In this document: positions 28,946-38,800 of the stretch, piece by piece
How positions within the stretch are numbered: the stretch's first letter is position 1
How the letters are laid out: each line of letters begins with the position of its first letter
Made by a program: the position numbers and the translations under genes
The notes under the pieces: model-generated
The model's input: the letters and a program-made list of their open reading frames with translations, nothing else
Told to the model about the DNA's origin: nothing
Database searches by the model: none
NCBI RefSeq assembly: GCF_001693275.1
Contig: NZ_CP016477.1
Location: 2,418,001-2,482,000 of the forward strand
DNA length: 64,000 nt
Source of the DNA: Picosynechococcus sp. PCC 7117
GTDB lineage: Bacteria; Cyanobacteriota; Cyanobacteriia; Cyanobacteriales; MRBY01
Reading direction: 5' to 3'

Positions 28946-29283
28946 CGTTATGTTTCCCTGACTAAACTGCACGGTCTTCTATTGTGCCGGAGAAAGAAAA
29001 GGGAAAGCAACTCCATCATGGATCCATGCGGGAAGGTCAAGGTTAACAATGCTTCAGCATGGCTCTAATTCCTTCACCTAATGTAAGACATTATCCCCTT
29101 GATTTAATTACTTTTAGTTGCACCTTAACTAAAAAATATTTGACTAAAAAACAACAATAAAATCACAAAAAATAGTCTTTACAAAATCTAAAATTAAACT
29201 TTGCTTAGTTTCTTTTTAACTCAATCAATTCTCTTTCCATTGTATCGTTGGGGTCGTGGTATTAATCAGATAAATATTAGGTA
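28946..29283 (+). promoter_or_regulatory. Upstream region of the propeller gene with a candidate Pho box
   Basis: No gene in this 338-base gap. At 29103-29131 three octamers resemble the cyanobacterial PhoB site (PyTTAAPyPyT/A): TTTAATTA, TTTAGTTG and CTTAACTA. The first and third fit the consensus fully; the second has two mismatches. Spacers are two and three bases, close to the expected three. The site is about 150 bases before the start codon. Phosphate control would be sensible for a secreted alkaline-phosphatase-like propeller, but A+T-rich DNA gives such matches by chance. Confidence 0.3.
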
Positions 29284-30765
29284 ATGAACTTAAATAGTGG
29301 TGTGAAAAGCTTAGTGGCATCAATGGTGAAGCCCAAGCTACAAACTGGTTTCAAGTTAGCTCTCTTATCCACTCTTGCCGGCCTTCCATTGGGCACGCTA
29401 ATCTTTCCGCCCCAAGCGATCGCCCAAAACGCAACTATTCGAGGTGAAGTTGTTTTCACATTAACGGATCTCGCCGGCGCAGAAATGCTCGCTGTCACAA
29501 AAGATGGTCGCCACGCCCTTGTGGTCGGCGCAAAAACAGCGACCTTAGTGGCGATCGAAGATAATGCCTTAACCGTTGAAGGGACTTGGACCCTAACGGA
29601 TGAATTTTTGCCCGCAGGTTCTGCGGACGCCGAACTCACTGGAGTTTCCATTAGCCCAGACGGGGCCTTCGCACTCATCGGGGTCAAAGACGCAGATGAC
29701 GCAAATCTGGATACCTTTGACGAAATGCCAGGCAAGGTCGTGGCCCTCTCTCTCCCCGATCTAGAACCCCTTGGGCACGTAACTGTAGGTCGCGGCCCAG
29801 ACTCCGTGGCGATCGCCCCGAACGGTCAGTTTGCCGCCGTCGCCAATGAAGATGAAGAAAACGAAGAAGATCTGACGAACCTAGAAAATGGTGCTGGAAC
29901 CGTTTCGATCATTGATCTCCGACGTGGCCCCAATCGCATGACCCAGGTCGAGGTGCCCATTCCCCCCGACAATATTCCCTTTTTCCCCCACGACCCACAG
30001 CCTGAGACGGTTCGCATCGCGGCTGATAGCTCTTTTATTGTCGCCACACTACAAGAAAATAATGCTGTCGCTCGCATTGAAATTCCCTCTCCTTTGCCCA
30101 GACGTCTAACCCCTGATATCTTTTCGGTGCAAAACTTTGATGTCGGCGTTCGTACGGGTTTCGGTTTAGTTCAAGATAAAGTTGGAGAAGGAAGCTGTCG
30201 TTCTGGCAGCTATGACCTATCCCTCAGACAAGAATTCACCTCTGCCCGTGAACCCGATGGCATTGCCATTACCCCAGATGGTCGCTACTTTGTCACCGCC
30301 GATGAAGATAATTTGACCAATGTCAATAACCAGTCCTACGAAGGAATTCCCTTAAGTCCCCATGGTACCCGCAGTATTAGTGTCTTTGACGCAACCACGG
30401 GTGAACTTTTGGGAGATAGCGGCAATTCCATCGAAGAAAGCATCATTGCCCTCGGCTTGCCCCAGCGCTGTAACAGCAAAGGCCCGGAACCTGAGGTTGT
30501 TTCTGTTGGTGTTGTAAATGGTCGTACCCTGGCATTCGTGGCGATCGAGCGTTCAGATGCGATCACAATCCATGACATTTCCAACCCTAGAAATGTTCAG
30601 CTGCTCGATACAGTCGTTCTCAACCCTGATGTTGTTCGGGCCGATCAAGAGGCTGGGTTTGAGCCAGAAGGGATTGAATTTATTCCTGCAACGAATCAAG
30701 TGATCGTCTCCAACCCAGAAGGCAACGCCATGAGCTTGGTAAACATCAATGTGATGCCACGCTAG
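29284..30765 (+). CDS. Secreted beta-propeller, choice-of-anchor I-like protein
   Basis: A 493-residue exported protein. Residues 1-48 are a long signal peptide with hydrophobic core ending at PPQAIAQ, followed by mature sequence. It contains beta-propeller repeats with SPDGAFALIGVKD, APNGQFAAVANED, TPDGRYFVTADED and an acidic stretch EDEENEEDLTN that may bind Ca2+. A family known as choice-of-anchor I includes several alkaline-phosphatase-related proteins in cyanobacteria and other bacteria; I assign it by the pattern of repeats and the GPEPEVVSVGVVNGRTLAFVAIER region. No catalytic residues for a phosphatase are evident. A candidate Pho box lies upstream. The gene is followed by a terminator that also serves clpB. 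Confidence 0.7.
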   Translation: MNLNSGVKSLVASMVKPKLQTGFKLALLSTLAGLPLGTLIFPPQAIAQNATIRGEVVFTLTDLAGAEMLAVTKDGRHALVVGAKTATLVAIEDNALTVEGTWTLTDEFLPAGSADAELTGVSISPDGAFALIGVKDADDANLDTFDEMPGKVVALSLPDLEPLGHVTVGRGPDSVAIAPNGQFAAVANEDEENEEDLTNLENGAGTVSIIDLRRGPNRMTQVEVPIPPDNIPFFPHDPQPETVRIAADSSFIVATLQENNAVARIEIPSPLPRRLTPDIFSVQNFDVGVRTGFGLVQDKVGEGSCRSGSYDLSLRQEFTSAREPDGIAITPDGRYFVTADEDNLTNVNNQSYEGIPLSPHGTRSISVFDATTGELLGDSGNSIEESIIALGLPQRCNSKGPEPEVVSVGVVNGRTLAFVAIERSDAITIHDISNPRNVQLLDTVVLNPDVVRADQEAGFEPEGIEFIPATNQVIVSNPEGNAMSLVNINVMPR

Positions 30766-30817
30766 GCTTTTTCTTGCGTTGAGTTTAAACAAATAAATAT
30801 TTAGAATTAGAAACTCA

Positions 30818-30856
30818 AAACCCTGTGTGAGAGGCTTAGAAGCTAACACAGGGTTT
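30818..30856. terminator. Bidirectional terminator between the propeller gene and clpB
   Basis: An 11-pair stem AAACCCTGTGT (30818-30828) with ACACAGGGTTT (30846-30856) separates two convergent genes. On the minus strand it is followed by a T-rich stretch (TTTTGAGTTTC); on the plus strand the T run is short. It probably ends both transcripts, more firmly clpB's. Confidence 0.65.
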
Positions 30857-30883
30857 GTTGATGAAGATGAATTTTAAAGGCGT

Positions 30884-33478
30884 TTAAACACTAAAAGTCA
30901 AACGTTCATCTTTCACATCGACTGTAATGGCACTGCCTGCTTTAAATTCACCCTTGAGAATCCCTTTGGCGATCGCCGTTTCGACATATTTCTGGACGGC
31001 CCGCTTGAGGGGTCTCGCACCATAGACCGGGTTATAGCCCACCTCGGCAATGAAATCATAGGCTTCTGGGGTGAGTTGAATGCTGATCTTTTGTTCGGCA
31101 AGGCGTTCGGCGAGGCGATTCACCTGAAGTTGAACAATGGAACGCAGTTGATCCTTTTGTAGACCATGGAAAATAATCAGTTCATCGATGCGGTTGAGAA
31201 ATTCCGGCCGGAAGTTTGCATTCATCGCGTCCATTACCCGATTGCGCATTTCCTCGTAACGGGCATCATCCCCGGCAATATCGAGGATAAATTGGGAACC
31301 GATATTACTGGTCATGATGATCACCGTGTTTTTAAAGTCCACTGTCCGCCCCTGGGAATCGGTCAAACGGCCATCATCTAGGATTTGCAGCATCACATTA
31401 AACACATCGGCGTGGGCCTTTTCAATTTCATCAAAGAGAATCACCGAGTAGGGACGGCGGCGAATTGCTTCCGTTAACTGGCCCCCTTCTTCATAGCCCA
31501 CATAGCCTGGAGGCGCTCCCATTAAACGGGAAACGGCGTGTTTCTCCATGTATTCGGACATATCGATCCGCACGAGGGCTTCTTCGGTATCAAAGAGGAA
31601 TTGGGCGAGGGCTTTGGCGAGTTCCGTTTTCCCCACCCCCGTCGGCCCCAGGAAAATAAAGCTAGCCGTAGGACGGTTCGGATCAGCAAGTCCGGCGCGC
31701 GATCGCTGGATCGCTTCGGCAACGGCGGTAACGGCTTCTTCTTGGCCGACAACCCGACGGTGGAGTTCTGCTTCGAGGTGGAGCAGCTTTTCTTTTTCCG
31801 ATTCGATTAATTTACTAATCGGGATACCTGTCCATTTTGAAATGATTTCAGCGATATCCGACTCGATCACTTCTTCGCGCAACAGAGATTCTCCAGTTAC
31901 CTGTTGGGCCGCAAGATTGCTCTCGATATCTTTGATTTTCTGTTGCAGTTCCGTCAACTTCCCGTAGCGCAACTCTGCCGCCTTATTGAGGTCATAATTG
32001 CGTTCGGCCTGTTGAATTTCTAGGTTGGTTTTATCGATTTCCTCCTTGAGAAAGCGAATTTTGTCGATAAATTCTTTTTCCGATTGCCACTGGGCGTTGA
32101 GTTGGGACTGCTCTTCCTTGAAATTAGCCAGTTCTTTTTCCAGCTTGGCGAGTCGCTCAAGGGAAACTTCATCTTTTTCCTTTTGGATGGAGAGTTTTTC
32201 CATTTCCAACTGGAGAATTTTCCGGTCAATTTCATCCAATTCTTCTGGCTTGGAGGTGATCTCCATCTTCAGTTTGGCGGCGGCTTCGTCCACTAGATCA
32301 ATGGCTTTGTCCGGTAAAAAGCGATCGCTAATGTAACGGTTGGAGAGCATCGCGGCAGCAACGAGGGCTGTATCGGCAATTTTGACCCCGTGGTGCACTT
32401 CGTAGCGTTCCTTCAGACCCCGCAGAATCGAGATGGTATCGACCACATTCGGTTCGTTGACCATCACCGACTGGAAGCGCCGTTCCAAGGCCGCATCTTT
32501 TTCGATGTATTTGCGGTATTCATCGAGGGTCGTCGCGCCAATACAGCGCAGTTCACCCCGGGCGAGCATGGGTTTGAGCAGGTTCCCGGCATCCATTGCC
32601 CCCTGGGTTGCGCCAGCGCCGACAACGGTGTGGATTTCGTCAATAAAGAGAATAATTTGCCCTTCGGAATCGGTGACTTCCTTTAAAACAGCTTTGAGAC
32701 GTTCCTCAAATTCGCCGCGATATTTTGCCCCGGCAATCAGCGACCCCATATCCAAGGCGATCAGGGTGCGATCTTTTAGGGATTCGGGGACATCACGGTT
32801 AACGATCCGCTGGGCTAATCCTTCGGCGATCGCCGTTTTCCCGACCCCTGGTTCCCCGATTAAAACCGGATTATTTTTCGTGCGGCGGGAGAGAATTTGA
32901 ATCGTGCGGCGAATTTCATCATCGCGACCAATGACCGGGTCTAGTTTGCCGTTGCGGGCGAGACTCGTTAAATCACGGCCATATTTGTCTAAGGATTCGT
33001 ATTTCCCTTCCGGGTTTTGGTCGGTCACCTTTTGATTACCTCGAATTTGCGTAATGATCGTCTTTAATTTATTTTCTGTGAGGTCAAATTCTTTGTAGAG
33101 ATTTTTGCCAAAACGGTCATCTTTGGCATAGCTCAAGATTAAATGTTCAACGGAAATAAAGTCATCCCCAAAAGATTTTCGGTGTTGATCGGCGCGGTCT
33201 AAAAGGAGGTCTAAACTCCGCCCTAAATAAACCGATTCGCTCGGTTGGGATATTTTCGGTTGCTGGGCAATAAAGGTTGCGGTGCGGTCTCGCAATTTGG
33301 CGAGGGGAATCTCTGCTTTGGTAAAAATACTTTTCGCGAGGCCGTCTTGCTCTAGCAGTGCCTGTAGCAGATGTTCAGATTCGATCTGCTGCTGCTGATT
33401 TTGTTTGGCAAGATCCGGCGTTTGGGCGATCGCCTGCCAGGCTTTTTCGGTAAATTGATTCGGGTTAGTGGGTTGCAT
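30884..33478 (-). CDS. clpB: ATP-dependent disaggregase ClpB
   Basis: Hexameric AAA+ chaperone that rescues aggregated proteins with DnaK. The 864-residue protein has the N-domain (1-145), the first AAA+ ring with [13 protein letters not shown] (Walker A) and [14 protein letters not shown] (Walker B), a long middle coiled coil (about 400-530, rich in Glu, Lys and Leu) and the second ring with [14 protein letters not shown] and ILFDEIEKA. The coiled-coil insert distinguishes it from ClpC. Start MQPTNPNQF (ATG at 33478). Cyanobacteria often carry ClpB1 (heat-shock) and ClpB2; I cannot tell which this is. Downstream is a shared terminator. Confidence 0.96.
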   Translation of the reverse strand: MQPTNPNQFTEKAWQAIAQTPDLAKQNQQQQIESEHLLQALLEQDGLAKSIFTKAEIPLAKLRDRTATFIAQQPKISQPSESVYLGRSLDLLLDRADQHRKSFGDDFISVEHLILSYAKDDRFGKNLYKEFDLTENKLKTIITQIRGNQKVTDQNPEGKYESLDKYGRDLTSLARNGKLDPVIGRDDEIRRTIQILSRRTKNNPVLIGEPGVGKTAIAEGLAQRIVNRDVPESLKDRTLIALDMGSLIAGAKYRGEFEERLKAVLKEVTDSEGQIILFIDEIHTVVGAGATQGAMDAGNLLKPMLARGELRCIGATTLDEYRKYIEKDAALERRFQSVMVNEPNVVDTISILRGLKERYEVHHGVKIADTALVAAAMLSNRYISDRFLPDKAIDLVDEAAAKLKMEITSKPEELDEIDRKILQLEMEKLSIQKEKDEVSLERLAKLEKELANFKEEQSQLNAQWQSEKEFIDKIRFLKEEIDKTNLEIQQAERNYDLNKAAELRYGKLTELQQKIKDIESNLAAQQVTGESLLREEVIESDIAEIISKWTGIPISKLIESEKEKLLHLEAELHRRVVGQEEAVTAVAEAIQRSRAGLADPNRPTASFIFLGPTGVGKTELAKALAQFLFDTEEALVRIDMSEYMEKHAVSRLMGAPPGYVGYEEGGQLTEAIRRRPYSVILFDEIEKAHADVFNVMLQILDDGRLTDSQGRTVDFKNTVIIMTSNIGSQFILDIAGDDARYEEMRNRVMDAMNANFRPEFLNRIDELIIFHGLQKDQLRSIVQLQVNRLAERLAEQKISIQLTPEAYDFIAEVGYNPVYGARPLKRAVQKYVETAIAKGILKGEFKAGSAITVDVKDERLTFSV

Positions 33479-33581
33479 AGGACAGAACAATAAATATTAA
33501 GATAAAGTCCCATCGCTTCTCCGAAAAGAAACCCTAGAACTTACTCATTTATTGTATTTTTGTCTGGAGAATTTGACAGTA

Positions 33582-33613
33582 GGGGAATCCGTCTCGAAAA
33601 GTCCAGATTCCCC
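33582..33613 (-). terminator. Weak stem-loop after leuB, possible terminator
   Basis: GGGGAATC (33582-33589) pairs with GATTCCCC (33606-33613) around a 16-base loop, in the gap between leuB and clpB, both on the minus strand. No long T run follows on that strand, so this may be an attenuator, a pause site or the clpB leader. It is the only notable structure in this 205-base gap. Confidence 0.3.
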
Positions 33614-33683
33614 ATGGCCAAAAAGCGTTTTCAAAAAAATGGCCTGCCAGATTTTTTCTCAACATCAACGCCCAGGGTAAGAC

Positions 33684-34769
33684 CTAAGCATTAAGGGCTG
33701 CCAGGAGTTTTTCGCCCATGCCTTTGCAACCCAGGAGAGTCATGCCCTCAGACATAATATCGCCAGTGCGGAAGCCTTGATCAAGCACCGTCTGCACCGC
33801 CTGCTCAATTTTTGCCGCTGCTTCCGGTTGGTCAAAAGAATAGCGCAACATCATCGCTGCACTGAGCACCATCGCCAAGGGATTCGCCTTATCCTGACCG
33901 GCAATATCTGGCGCAGACCCATGGACGGGCTCGTAAACCCCTGGGCCATCCGCCCCCAAACTAGCCGAGGGCAACATCCCGATACTCCCCGTAAGCATGG
34001 CGGCCGCATCGGAAAGGATATCCCCAAACAGATTCCCCGTAACAATGGTGTCAAACTGCTTGGGGGCGCGGATAAGCTGCATGGCGGCATTATCAACGTA
34101 GAGATGGGACAGTTCCACATCGGGATAATTTTCGGCCATTAGATTCAGGCGATCGCGCCATAGTTGCGACACATCCAGAACATTCGCCTTATCCACAGAA
34201 CAGAGACGTTTACCCCGTTTTTGGGCAATTTCAAAGGCGACTTTCGCAATGCGATCCACTTCCGATTCGTCATAGACCATGGTATTGAAGCCCCGTTTCT
34301 CGCCCGTTTCTAAAGTGACGCTGCCTTTGGGCTTCCCGAAATAAATACCGCCAGTAAGTTCCCGCACCACCATGATATCGACCCCTTCAACCACGTCCCG
34401 CTTCAGGGTAGAGGCATCAATGAGCTGGGGCAAAATCGTGGCCGGACGCAAATTTGCAAACAGACCCAGGCCCGCCCGCAAACCCAATAGACCCGTTTCT
34501 GGCCGTTGCGTCCGGGGCAGGTTATCCCACTTGTAGCCACCAATGGCCGCAAACAATACCGCATCGCTGGCTTTACAAGCATCTAGGGTCGCTTGGGGGA
34601 GGGGTTCCCCGGTGGCATCAATGGCCGCGCCCCCCATCAAAGCTTCGGTAAAAACAAACTCTAGATCAAATTGTTGGCCAATGGTTTTTAAAACGTCCAC
34701 TGCCACGGCCAAAATCTCGGGGCCAATGCCATCGCCAGGGAGGAGGGTGATCCGGTATTGCTGGGTCAT
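33684..34769 (-). CDS. leuB: 3-Isopropylmalate dehydrogenase
   Basis: Oxidises 3-isopropylmalate with NAD+ in leucine synthesis (cytosol). The 361-residue length is typical. It shows [11 protein letters not shown] at the start, the substrate loop [32 protein letters not shown] (the Tyr of the active site), [15 protein letters not shown] (catalytic Lys), and the NAD-binding [16 protein letters not shown] near the C-terminus, which points to NAD+ and to isopropylmalate rather than isocitrate. Start at [14 protein letters not shown]; the longer open frame upstream is not conserved. No other leu genes are nearby, as is usual in cyanobacteria. Confidence 0.95.
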   Translation of the reverse strand: MTQQYRITLLPGDGIGPEILAVAVDVLKTIGQQFDLEFVFTEALMGGAAIDATGEPLPQATLDACKASDAVLFAAIGGYKWDNLPRTQRPETGLLGLRAGLGLFANLRPATILPQLIDASTLKRDVVEGVDIMVVRELTGGIYFGKPKGSVTLETGEKRGFNTMVYDESEVDRIAKVAFEIAQKRGKRLCSVDKANVLDVSQLWRDRLNLMAENYPDVELSHLYVDNAAMQLIRAPKQFDTIVTGNLFGDILSDAAAMLTGSIGMLPSASLGADGPGVYEPVHGSAPDIAGQDKANPLAMVLSAAMMLRYSFDQPEAAAKIEQAVQTVLDQGFRTGDIMSEGMTLLGCKGMGEKLLAALNA

Positions 34770-34880
34770 AGGAGGGTGTTGATCTAGATATTTTTGCAAC
34801 TGTTTATGATAGCGGGTTTTGGGCGGCCCCAAGGGGCAAATGTTAAACTAGAGACGTTATTTGACCCGGTGTGTCGCCCT

Positions 34881-35075
34881 GTGAATCGCTCCAATTCTTC
34901 CGGTGTTCTCTACCTCTTTATTACTTGTCTCGTCTGCTTTTTATTGCTCTGGATTTTGCGGGGGTTTGGGGTGCCGCCCTTTACGCTACTGCCGGGGGGC
35001 ATTATCAATATCATGTTGCTCCTGACGCTCCTTTCTGGGATCCTCTATGGGCTGGAGTGGACAAAGAATTACTAA
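34881..35075 (+). CDS. Small two-helix membrane protein, unknown
   Basis: The GTG start gives 64 residues: a short polar N-terminus (MNRSNSSG), a hydrophobic helix VLYLFITCLVCFLLLWILR, a short turn with GFGVPPFTLLPGG, a second helix INIMLLLTLLSGILYG, and a charged end WTKNY. The GTG is placed so that the protein begins just before the first helix. I do not recognise the family. It is divergent from leuB (111 bases apart) and only six bases before the FAD-oxidase gene on the same strand, so the two are probably one transcript. Topology suggests an integral-membrane accessory protein. Confidence 0.55.
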   Translation: MNRSNSSGVLYLFITCLVCFLLLWILRGFGVPPFTLLPGGIINIMLLLTLLSGILYGLEWTKNY

Positions 35076-35081
35076 CAAACC

Positions 35082-36314
35082 ATGGCAAGATTAATCGTCG
35101 TTGGGGGTGGTGCGGCGGGTTTTTTTGGGGCGATCGCCGCTGCCCGGACGAACCCAAAGTTAGAGGTGATTATCCTCGAAGCGGGTAAAACATTTCTCAG
35201 TAAAGTAAAAATCTCTGGGGGCGGCCGCTGTAATGTCACCCACCATTGCTTTGATCCCGTGGAATTAGTCAAGGCCTATCCGAGGGGCCAGCGGGAATTA
35301 CGGGGGGCCTTCAGTCAGTTTCAACCCCAGGACATGATTGCTTGGCTCAAGGCCGAAGGGGTCAATCTCAAAACCGAAGCCGACGGACGAATGTTCCCGG
35401 TGACGGACGATTCCGAAACGATTATTCGCGCTTTTCTCGCAGCGGCAACTAGGGCAAAGATTCAATGCCGCACCGGGGCTGTTGTGCAAAGCATTATTCA
35501 AGATGAAACAGGACAATTTCAGGTGAATCTCAAGGGAGGCGATCGCCTTTTTGCCGATTTCATTTTGTTAGCAACGGGAAGTCATCCTTCCGGGCATCGA
35601 TTGGCCACTACCTTGGGCCACAAGATTATTCCGCCGCAACCATCGTTATTTACGTTTCAGATTAATGATCCCCGTCTCCAAGGTTTAGCGGGAGTGAGTG
35701 TGCCTGGGGCGACCGTCAGCATCAAGTTAGATAAAAAGAAAAAACTCGAACAAATGGGGCCACTCCTGATCACCCATTGGGGCCTCAGTGGGCCAGCGGT
35801 TTTAAAACTCTCGGCTTGGGGGGCGCGCACGTTAGCCGAACATCGTTACACAATGCTTCTCACAGTGAATTGGCTCCCGGACATCAATCCGGAAACCCTC
35901 CGTCAAGACATCCAAACTTTTAAAACTCAACATCCCAAAAAGAAAATAACGACCCTCGCCCCAGTGGATATTCCCAAGCGCCTATGGCAAAGTTTGACCC
36001 AAGCTGCGGGGATTAGTCCCGATCAAAATTGGGCGGATTTATCAAAGAAACAATTAAATGTTCTCTGCCAAGAATTAACCCAGGGCCAATACAACATCCA
36101 GGGGAAAGGCGTTTTTAAAGACGAATTTGTGACCTGTGGCGGCGTTTCCCTCAAGGAAGTGAACTTCAAAACCCTCGAAAGTCGCCGCTGTCCTGGCCTC
36201 TTTTTCGCCGGGGAAGTGCTCGACATTGATGGGATTACGGGGGGCTTCAATTTCCAGAGTGCTTGGACGACCAGTTGGCTCGCGGGTCAGGCGATCGCCC
36301 AAAATATTCATTAA
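35082..36314 (+). CDS. HI0933/YhiN-family FAD-dependent oxidoreductase
   Basis: Flavoprotein of 410 residues. It has a dinucleotide-binding motif VVGGGAAGFFGAIAA (about 6-20), GGRCNVTH (family signature, about 47-54), an LLATGSHPSGHRLA segment, and the C-terminal GEVLDIDGITGGFNFQSAWTT, which marks the HI0933 (BaiN-like) family. Members are annotated as aminoacetone oxidase or dehydrogenases of unknown substrate; the reaction is not known in cyanobacteria. It lies six bases after a small membrane protein and 30 bases before tldD on the same strand. FAD binding is well supported; the substrate is not. Confidence 0.85.
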   Translation: MARLIVVGGGAAGFFGAIAAARTNPKLEVIILEAGKTFLSKVKISGGGRCNVTHHCFDPVELVKAYPRGQRELRGAFSQFQPQDMIAWLKAEGVNLKTEADGRMFPVTDDSETIIRAFLAAATRAKIQCRTGAVVQSIIQDETGQFQVNLKGGDRLFADFILLATGSHPSGHRLATTLGHKIIPPQPSLFTFQINDPRLQGLAGVSVPGATVSIKLDKKKKLEQMGPLLITHWGLSGPAVLKLSAWGARTLAEHRYTMLLTVNWLPDINPETLRQDIQTFKTQHPKKKITTLAPVDIPKRLWQSLTQAAGISPDQNWADLSKKQLNVLCQELTQGQYNIQGKGVFKDEFVTCGGVSLKEVNFKTLESRRCPGLFFAGEVLDIDGITGGFNFQSAWTTSWLAGQAIAQNIH

Positions 36315-36344
36315 GATCGCAACAACCTCATTCTTTTTTAAACC

Positions 36345-37829
36345 ATGGTCCAAGCCGCGCCTCACCCCCAGCACATGACCTTTACCGACCTCGCCCAGGC
36401 TGCCATTCAGCTAATCCGAAACCAGGGTTGTGAGTACGGCGAAATTCGTCTTTGTACCTATCGCAAGCAGCGACTCTGGGCCCAGGATCGTTCCCTCAAA
36501 CGCTTCAGTGATAATGTGAGCGCTGGTTTTGGGGTGCGGGTCCTGTGGCAGGGGGCCTGGGGATTTGCCGCGAGTCACCGGCGGACAACCGCAGAAATTG
36601 TGCGCGTTGTGCAGTTGGCCATTGATATTGCTAAAGGCAGTCGTCTCAGCCAACGGGAACCGATTCGCTTGGTGCCAGTGCCAGCCTACTGCGATCGCTA
36701 CGAAACGCCGATTCAAATTGATCCCTTCGCGGTATCCCTCACGGAAAAGACAGACCTCCTCCTCGATTTAACGGATCGGTTCTTAGGCCATGATCCCCAG
36801 ATTAAAAAAGCCTATGCCTATTTGAGCTTTACCCAAGAGGATAAAATTTTTGCGTCTACGGAAGGGTCGTTAATTGAACAACGGCTCTATCGCAGTGGCG
36901 CCGGGATGGGTTGTACGGCAGTAGCCAATGGGGATGCCCAGGGTCGCAAATACGAGCGATCGCCTTTGAACCTCGGCTACGAACACATCGAACCGGAAAC
37001 CCTCCGGAACAATGTCGCGCGCGTCGCCCAGGAAGCTATTGAGAAAGTCCACGCCCCCGAAGCCCCCAGCGGTGAAACCACCTTGATCCTCAAGCCGAGT
37101 CATCTCTGGTTGCCGATCCATGAATCCGTCGGCCATCCCACGGAGTTAGACCGGGTCTATGGCTATGAGGCAAATTTTGCCGGGACGAGCTTCGCCACAA
37201 CAAATCATCTCAATCAACTGCAATACGCAGCCCCCTGGGTCAATTTCAAGGCCGACCGCACCCAACCCGGTGGCCGCAGCACCGCTGGCTATGATGACGA
37301 AGGAGTCAAGGCCCAGGCATGGTACGTGGTCAAAGATGGTATTTTGACGGATTATCTCACCGACCGGGAAACCGCCCATCGCCTTGGTCGCCCGAAAAGT
37401 AATGGCTGTGCCTTTGCCGATAGTTGGGCCAGTGTTCCCATGGTGCGGATTCCGAATCTGGGCCTTGAACCTGGGGAACCAGGGGGCGATCGCACAGCAA
37501 CCCTCGCGGCAATGATCGCCGATACCAAAGATGGTTATCTCATCGACGGGGATGATACTTTTTCCATTGACCAACAACGGCGGAATTTCCAGTTCGGCGG
37601 CAATGGCGTCTGGCGGATTAAAAATGGCCAGCTTCAAGGCATGGTCAAAAATCTTACCTACCAAAGCATGACCACAGAATTTTGGAATAAAGTCGAGGCG
37701 ATCGCCCCGGCCTCGGAATTAGAACAGCGCGGCACCGATATGTGCGGCAAAGGCGAACCGATGCAGATTGCCCAAATGACCCACGCCTGCGTCCCCATCC
37801 GGGTGGGGAACATCACCATTGGTCGTTAA
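36345..37829 (+). CDS. tldD: TldD-type metalloprotease subunit
   Basis: Subunit of a TldD-TldE (PmbA) heterodimeric Zn protease known for maturation of certain peptides and for antitoxin CcdA degradation in E. coli. The 494-residue protein carries the catalytic HExxxH as HESVGH (about residues 259-264), a second region GRSTAGYDDEGVKAQAW and a C-terminal RGTDMCGKGEPMQIAQMTHA with a Cys that may be a metal ligand. The presence of HExxxH identifies it as TldD rather than TldE/PmbA. No pmbA partner is near. A second ATG, at residue 6 (MTFTDLAQ), is also possible. The physiological substrate is unknown. Confidence 0.88.
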   Translation: MVQAAPHPQHMTFTDLAQAAIQLIRNQGCEYGEIRLCTYRKQRLWAQDRSLKRFSDNVSAGFGVRVLWQGAWGFAASHRRTTAEIVRVVQLAIDIAKGSRLSQREPIRLVPVPAYCDRYETPIQIDPFAVSLTEKTDLLLDLTDRFLGHDPQIKKAYAYLSFTQEDKIFASTEGSLIEQRLYRSGAGMGCTAVANGDAQGRKYERSPLNLGYEHIEPETLRNNVARVAQEAIEKVHAPEAPSGETTLILKPSHLWLPIHESVGHPTELDRVYGYEANFAGTSFATTNHLNQLQYAAPWVNFKADRTQPGGRSTAGYDDEGVKAQAWYVVKDGILTDYLTDRETAHRLGRPKSNGCAFADSWASVPMVRIPNLGLEPGEPGGDRTATLAAMIADTKDGYLIDGDDTFSIDQQRRNFQFGGNGVWRIKNGQLQGMVKNLTYQSMTTEFWNKVEAIAPASELEQRGTDMCGKGEPMQIAQMTHACVPIRVGNITIGR

Positions 37830-38020
37830 GCCGACGAAATTACGCCGGACGTCGTGGGTAAACGATCAAGGTCAGCCCACGCTTTGGCTTACTTTTGTCA
37901 AGGAATTTCGACATCCGCCTTTGATTTTAAGTATTTATGCGGGGAAACAACACCTGCTAAGATTTGTAAAATATGACTTGCAATTTTCCTGGCTTTTTAG
38001 AAACCAGCACTCCATAATCT

Positions 38021-38800
38021 ATGGCTGAAAGGGTGCAAAAAATTCTCGCCCGTTGGGGCATTGCGTCACGGCGGGGCGCAGAAAAACTCATTCTCGCTGG
38101 ACGGGTGACCCTCAATGGCAAACCTGTTCAATTGGGTGATCAAGCCGATCCAGAAGGCGATCGCCTCTGTGTTGACGGTAAACCCCTCAAGGCGACCGAA
38201 CGCCCGCGACATTACTATTACCTCATTCACAAACCCAAGGGAGTCGTTTCCACCTGCGCTGATCCCAAGGGACGATCGACGGTTTTAGATTTGCTGCCCC
38301 CACCGCTCCGACAGGGAAAGGGGATCCATCCCATCGGCCGCCTCGATGCCCAATCCACAGGGGCGTTGCTGCTGACCAACGACGGTAATTTCACCCTGGC
38401 CTTGACCCACCCCCGCTACCACATTCCCAAAACCTATCGCGTTTGGCTCAAGGGAAAAGTACCAGAGCATGTCCTCGATCAGTGGCGTCAGGGGGTAATG
38501 CTGGGCGATCGCCGTACCTTGCCCACCCAAATTCACCTCAAAACCATTACCCAAGATAAAACCTGTATTGATATCATGCTTACCGAAGGGCGCAACCGCC
38601 AGATCCGTCGGGTCGCTGAACAGCTCGGTTTTCCTGTGGTAAAACTCCATCGTCTCGCCATTGGTAACCTACACTTGGGCGATCTGCAACGGGGCCAAGC
38701 CCGTCCCCTAACGAAAGCGGAGATCAAACAGCTCCGATCCCAATATAATTCTAATTTCCCATTCCATTCATCCGCCCCAGTCCGGGAGTACCAAGCATGA
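38021..38800 (+). CDS. RsuA/RluB-family pseudouridine synthase
   Basis: Converts a uridine in ribosomal RNA to pseudouridine. The 259-residue protein has an N-terminal S4 RNA-binding domain (ERVQKILARWGIASRRGAE, seen from residue 3), a linker, and the RsuA catalytic domain: YLIHKPKGVVST, then GRLDAQSTGALLLTNDG with the active-site Asp, and NRQIRRVAEQLGFPVVKLHR. The S4 domain is typical of RsuA, RluB, RluE and RluF; the target is not clear, but RluB (23S U2605) is the usual cyanobacterial assignment. Its stop overlaps the next start by four bases (ATGA), suggesting translational coupling with the RodZ-like protein. Confidence 0.87.
   Translation: MAERVQKILARWGIASRRGAEKLILAGRVTLNGKPVQLGDQADPEGDRLCVDGKPLKATERPRHYYYLIHKPKGVVSTCADPKGRSTVLDLLPPPLRQGKGIHPIGRLDAQSTGALLLTNDGNFTLALTHPRYHIPKTYRVWLKGKVPEHVLDQWRQGVMLGDRRTLPTQIHLKTITQDKTCIDIMLTEGRNRQIRRVAEQLGFPVVKLHRLAIGNLHLGDLQRGQARPLTKAEIKQLRSQYNSNFPFHSSAPVREYQA

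Noticed and set aside
37819-38028. Plus-strand 69-codon frame after tldD
   Set aside because: No RBS, no family match, and it overlaps tldD and the next gene; a weak hairpin (CGTGGG/CCCACG) lies there but has no good T run.
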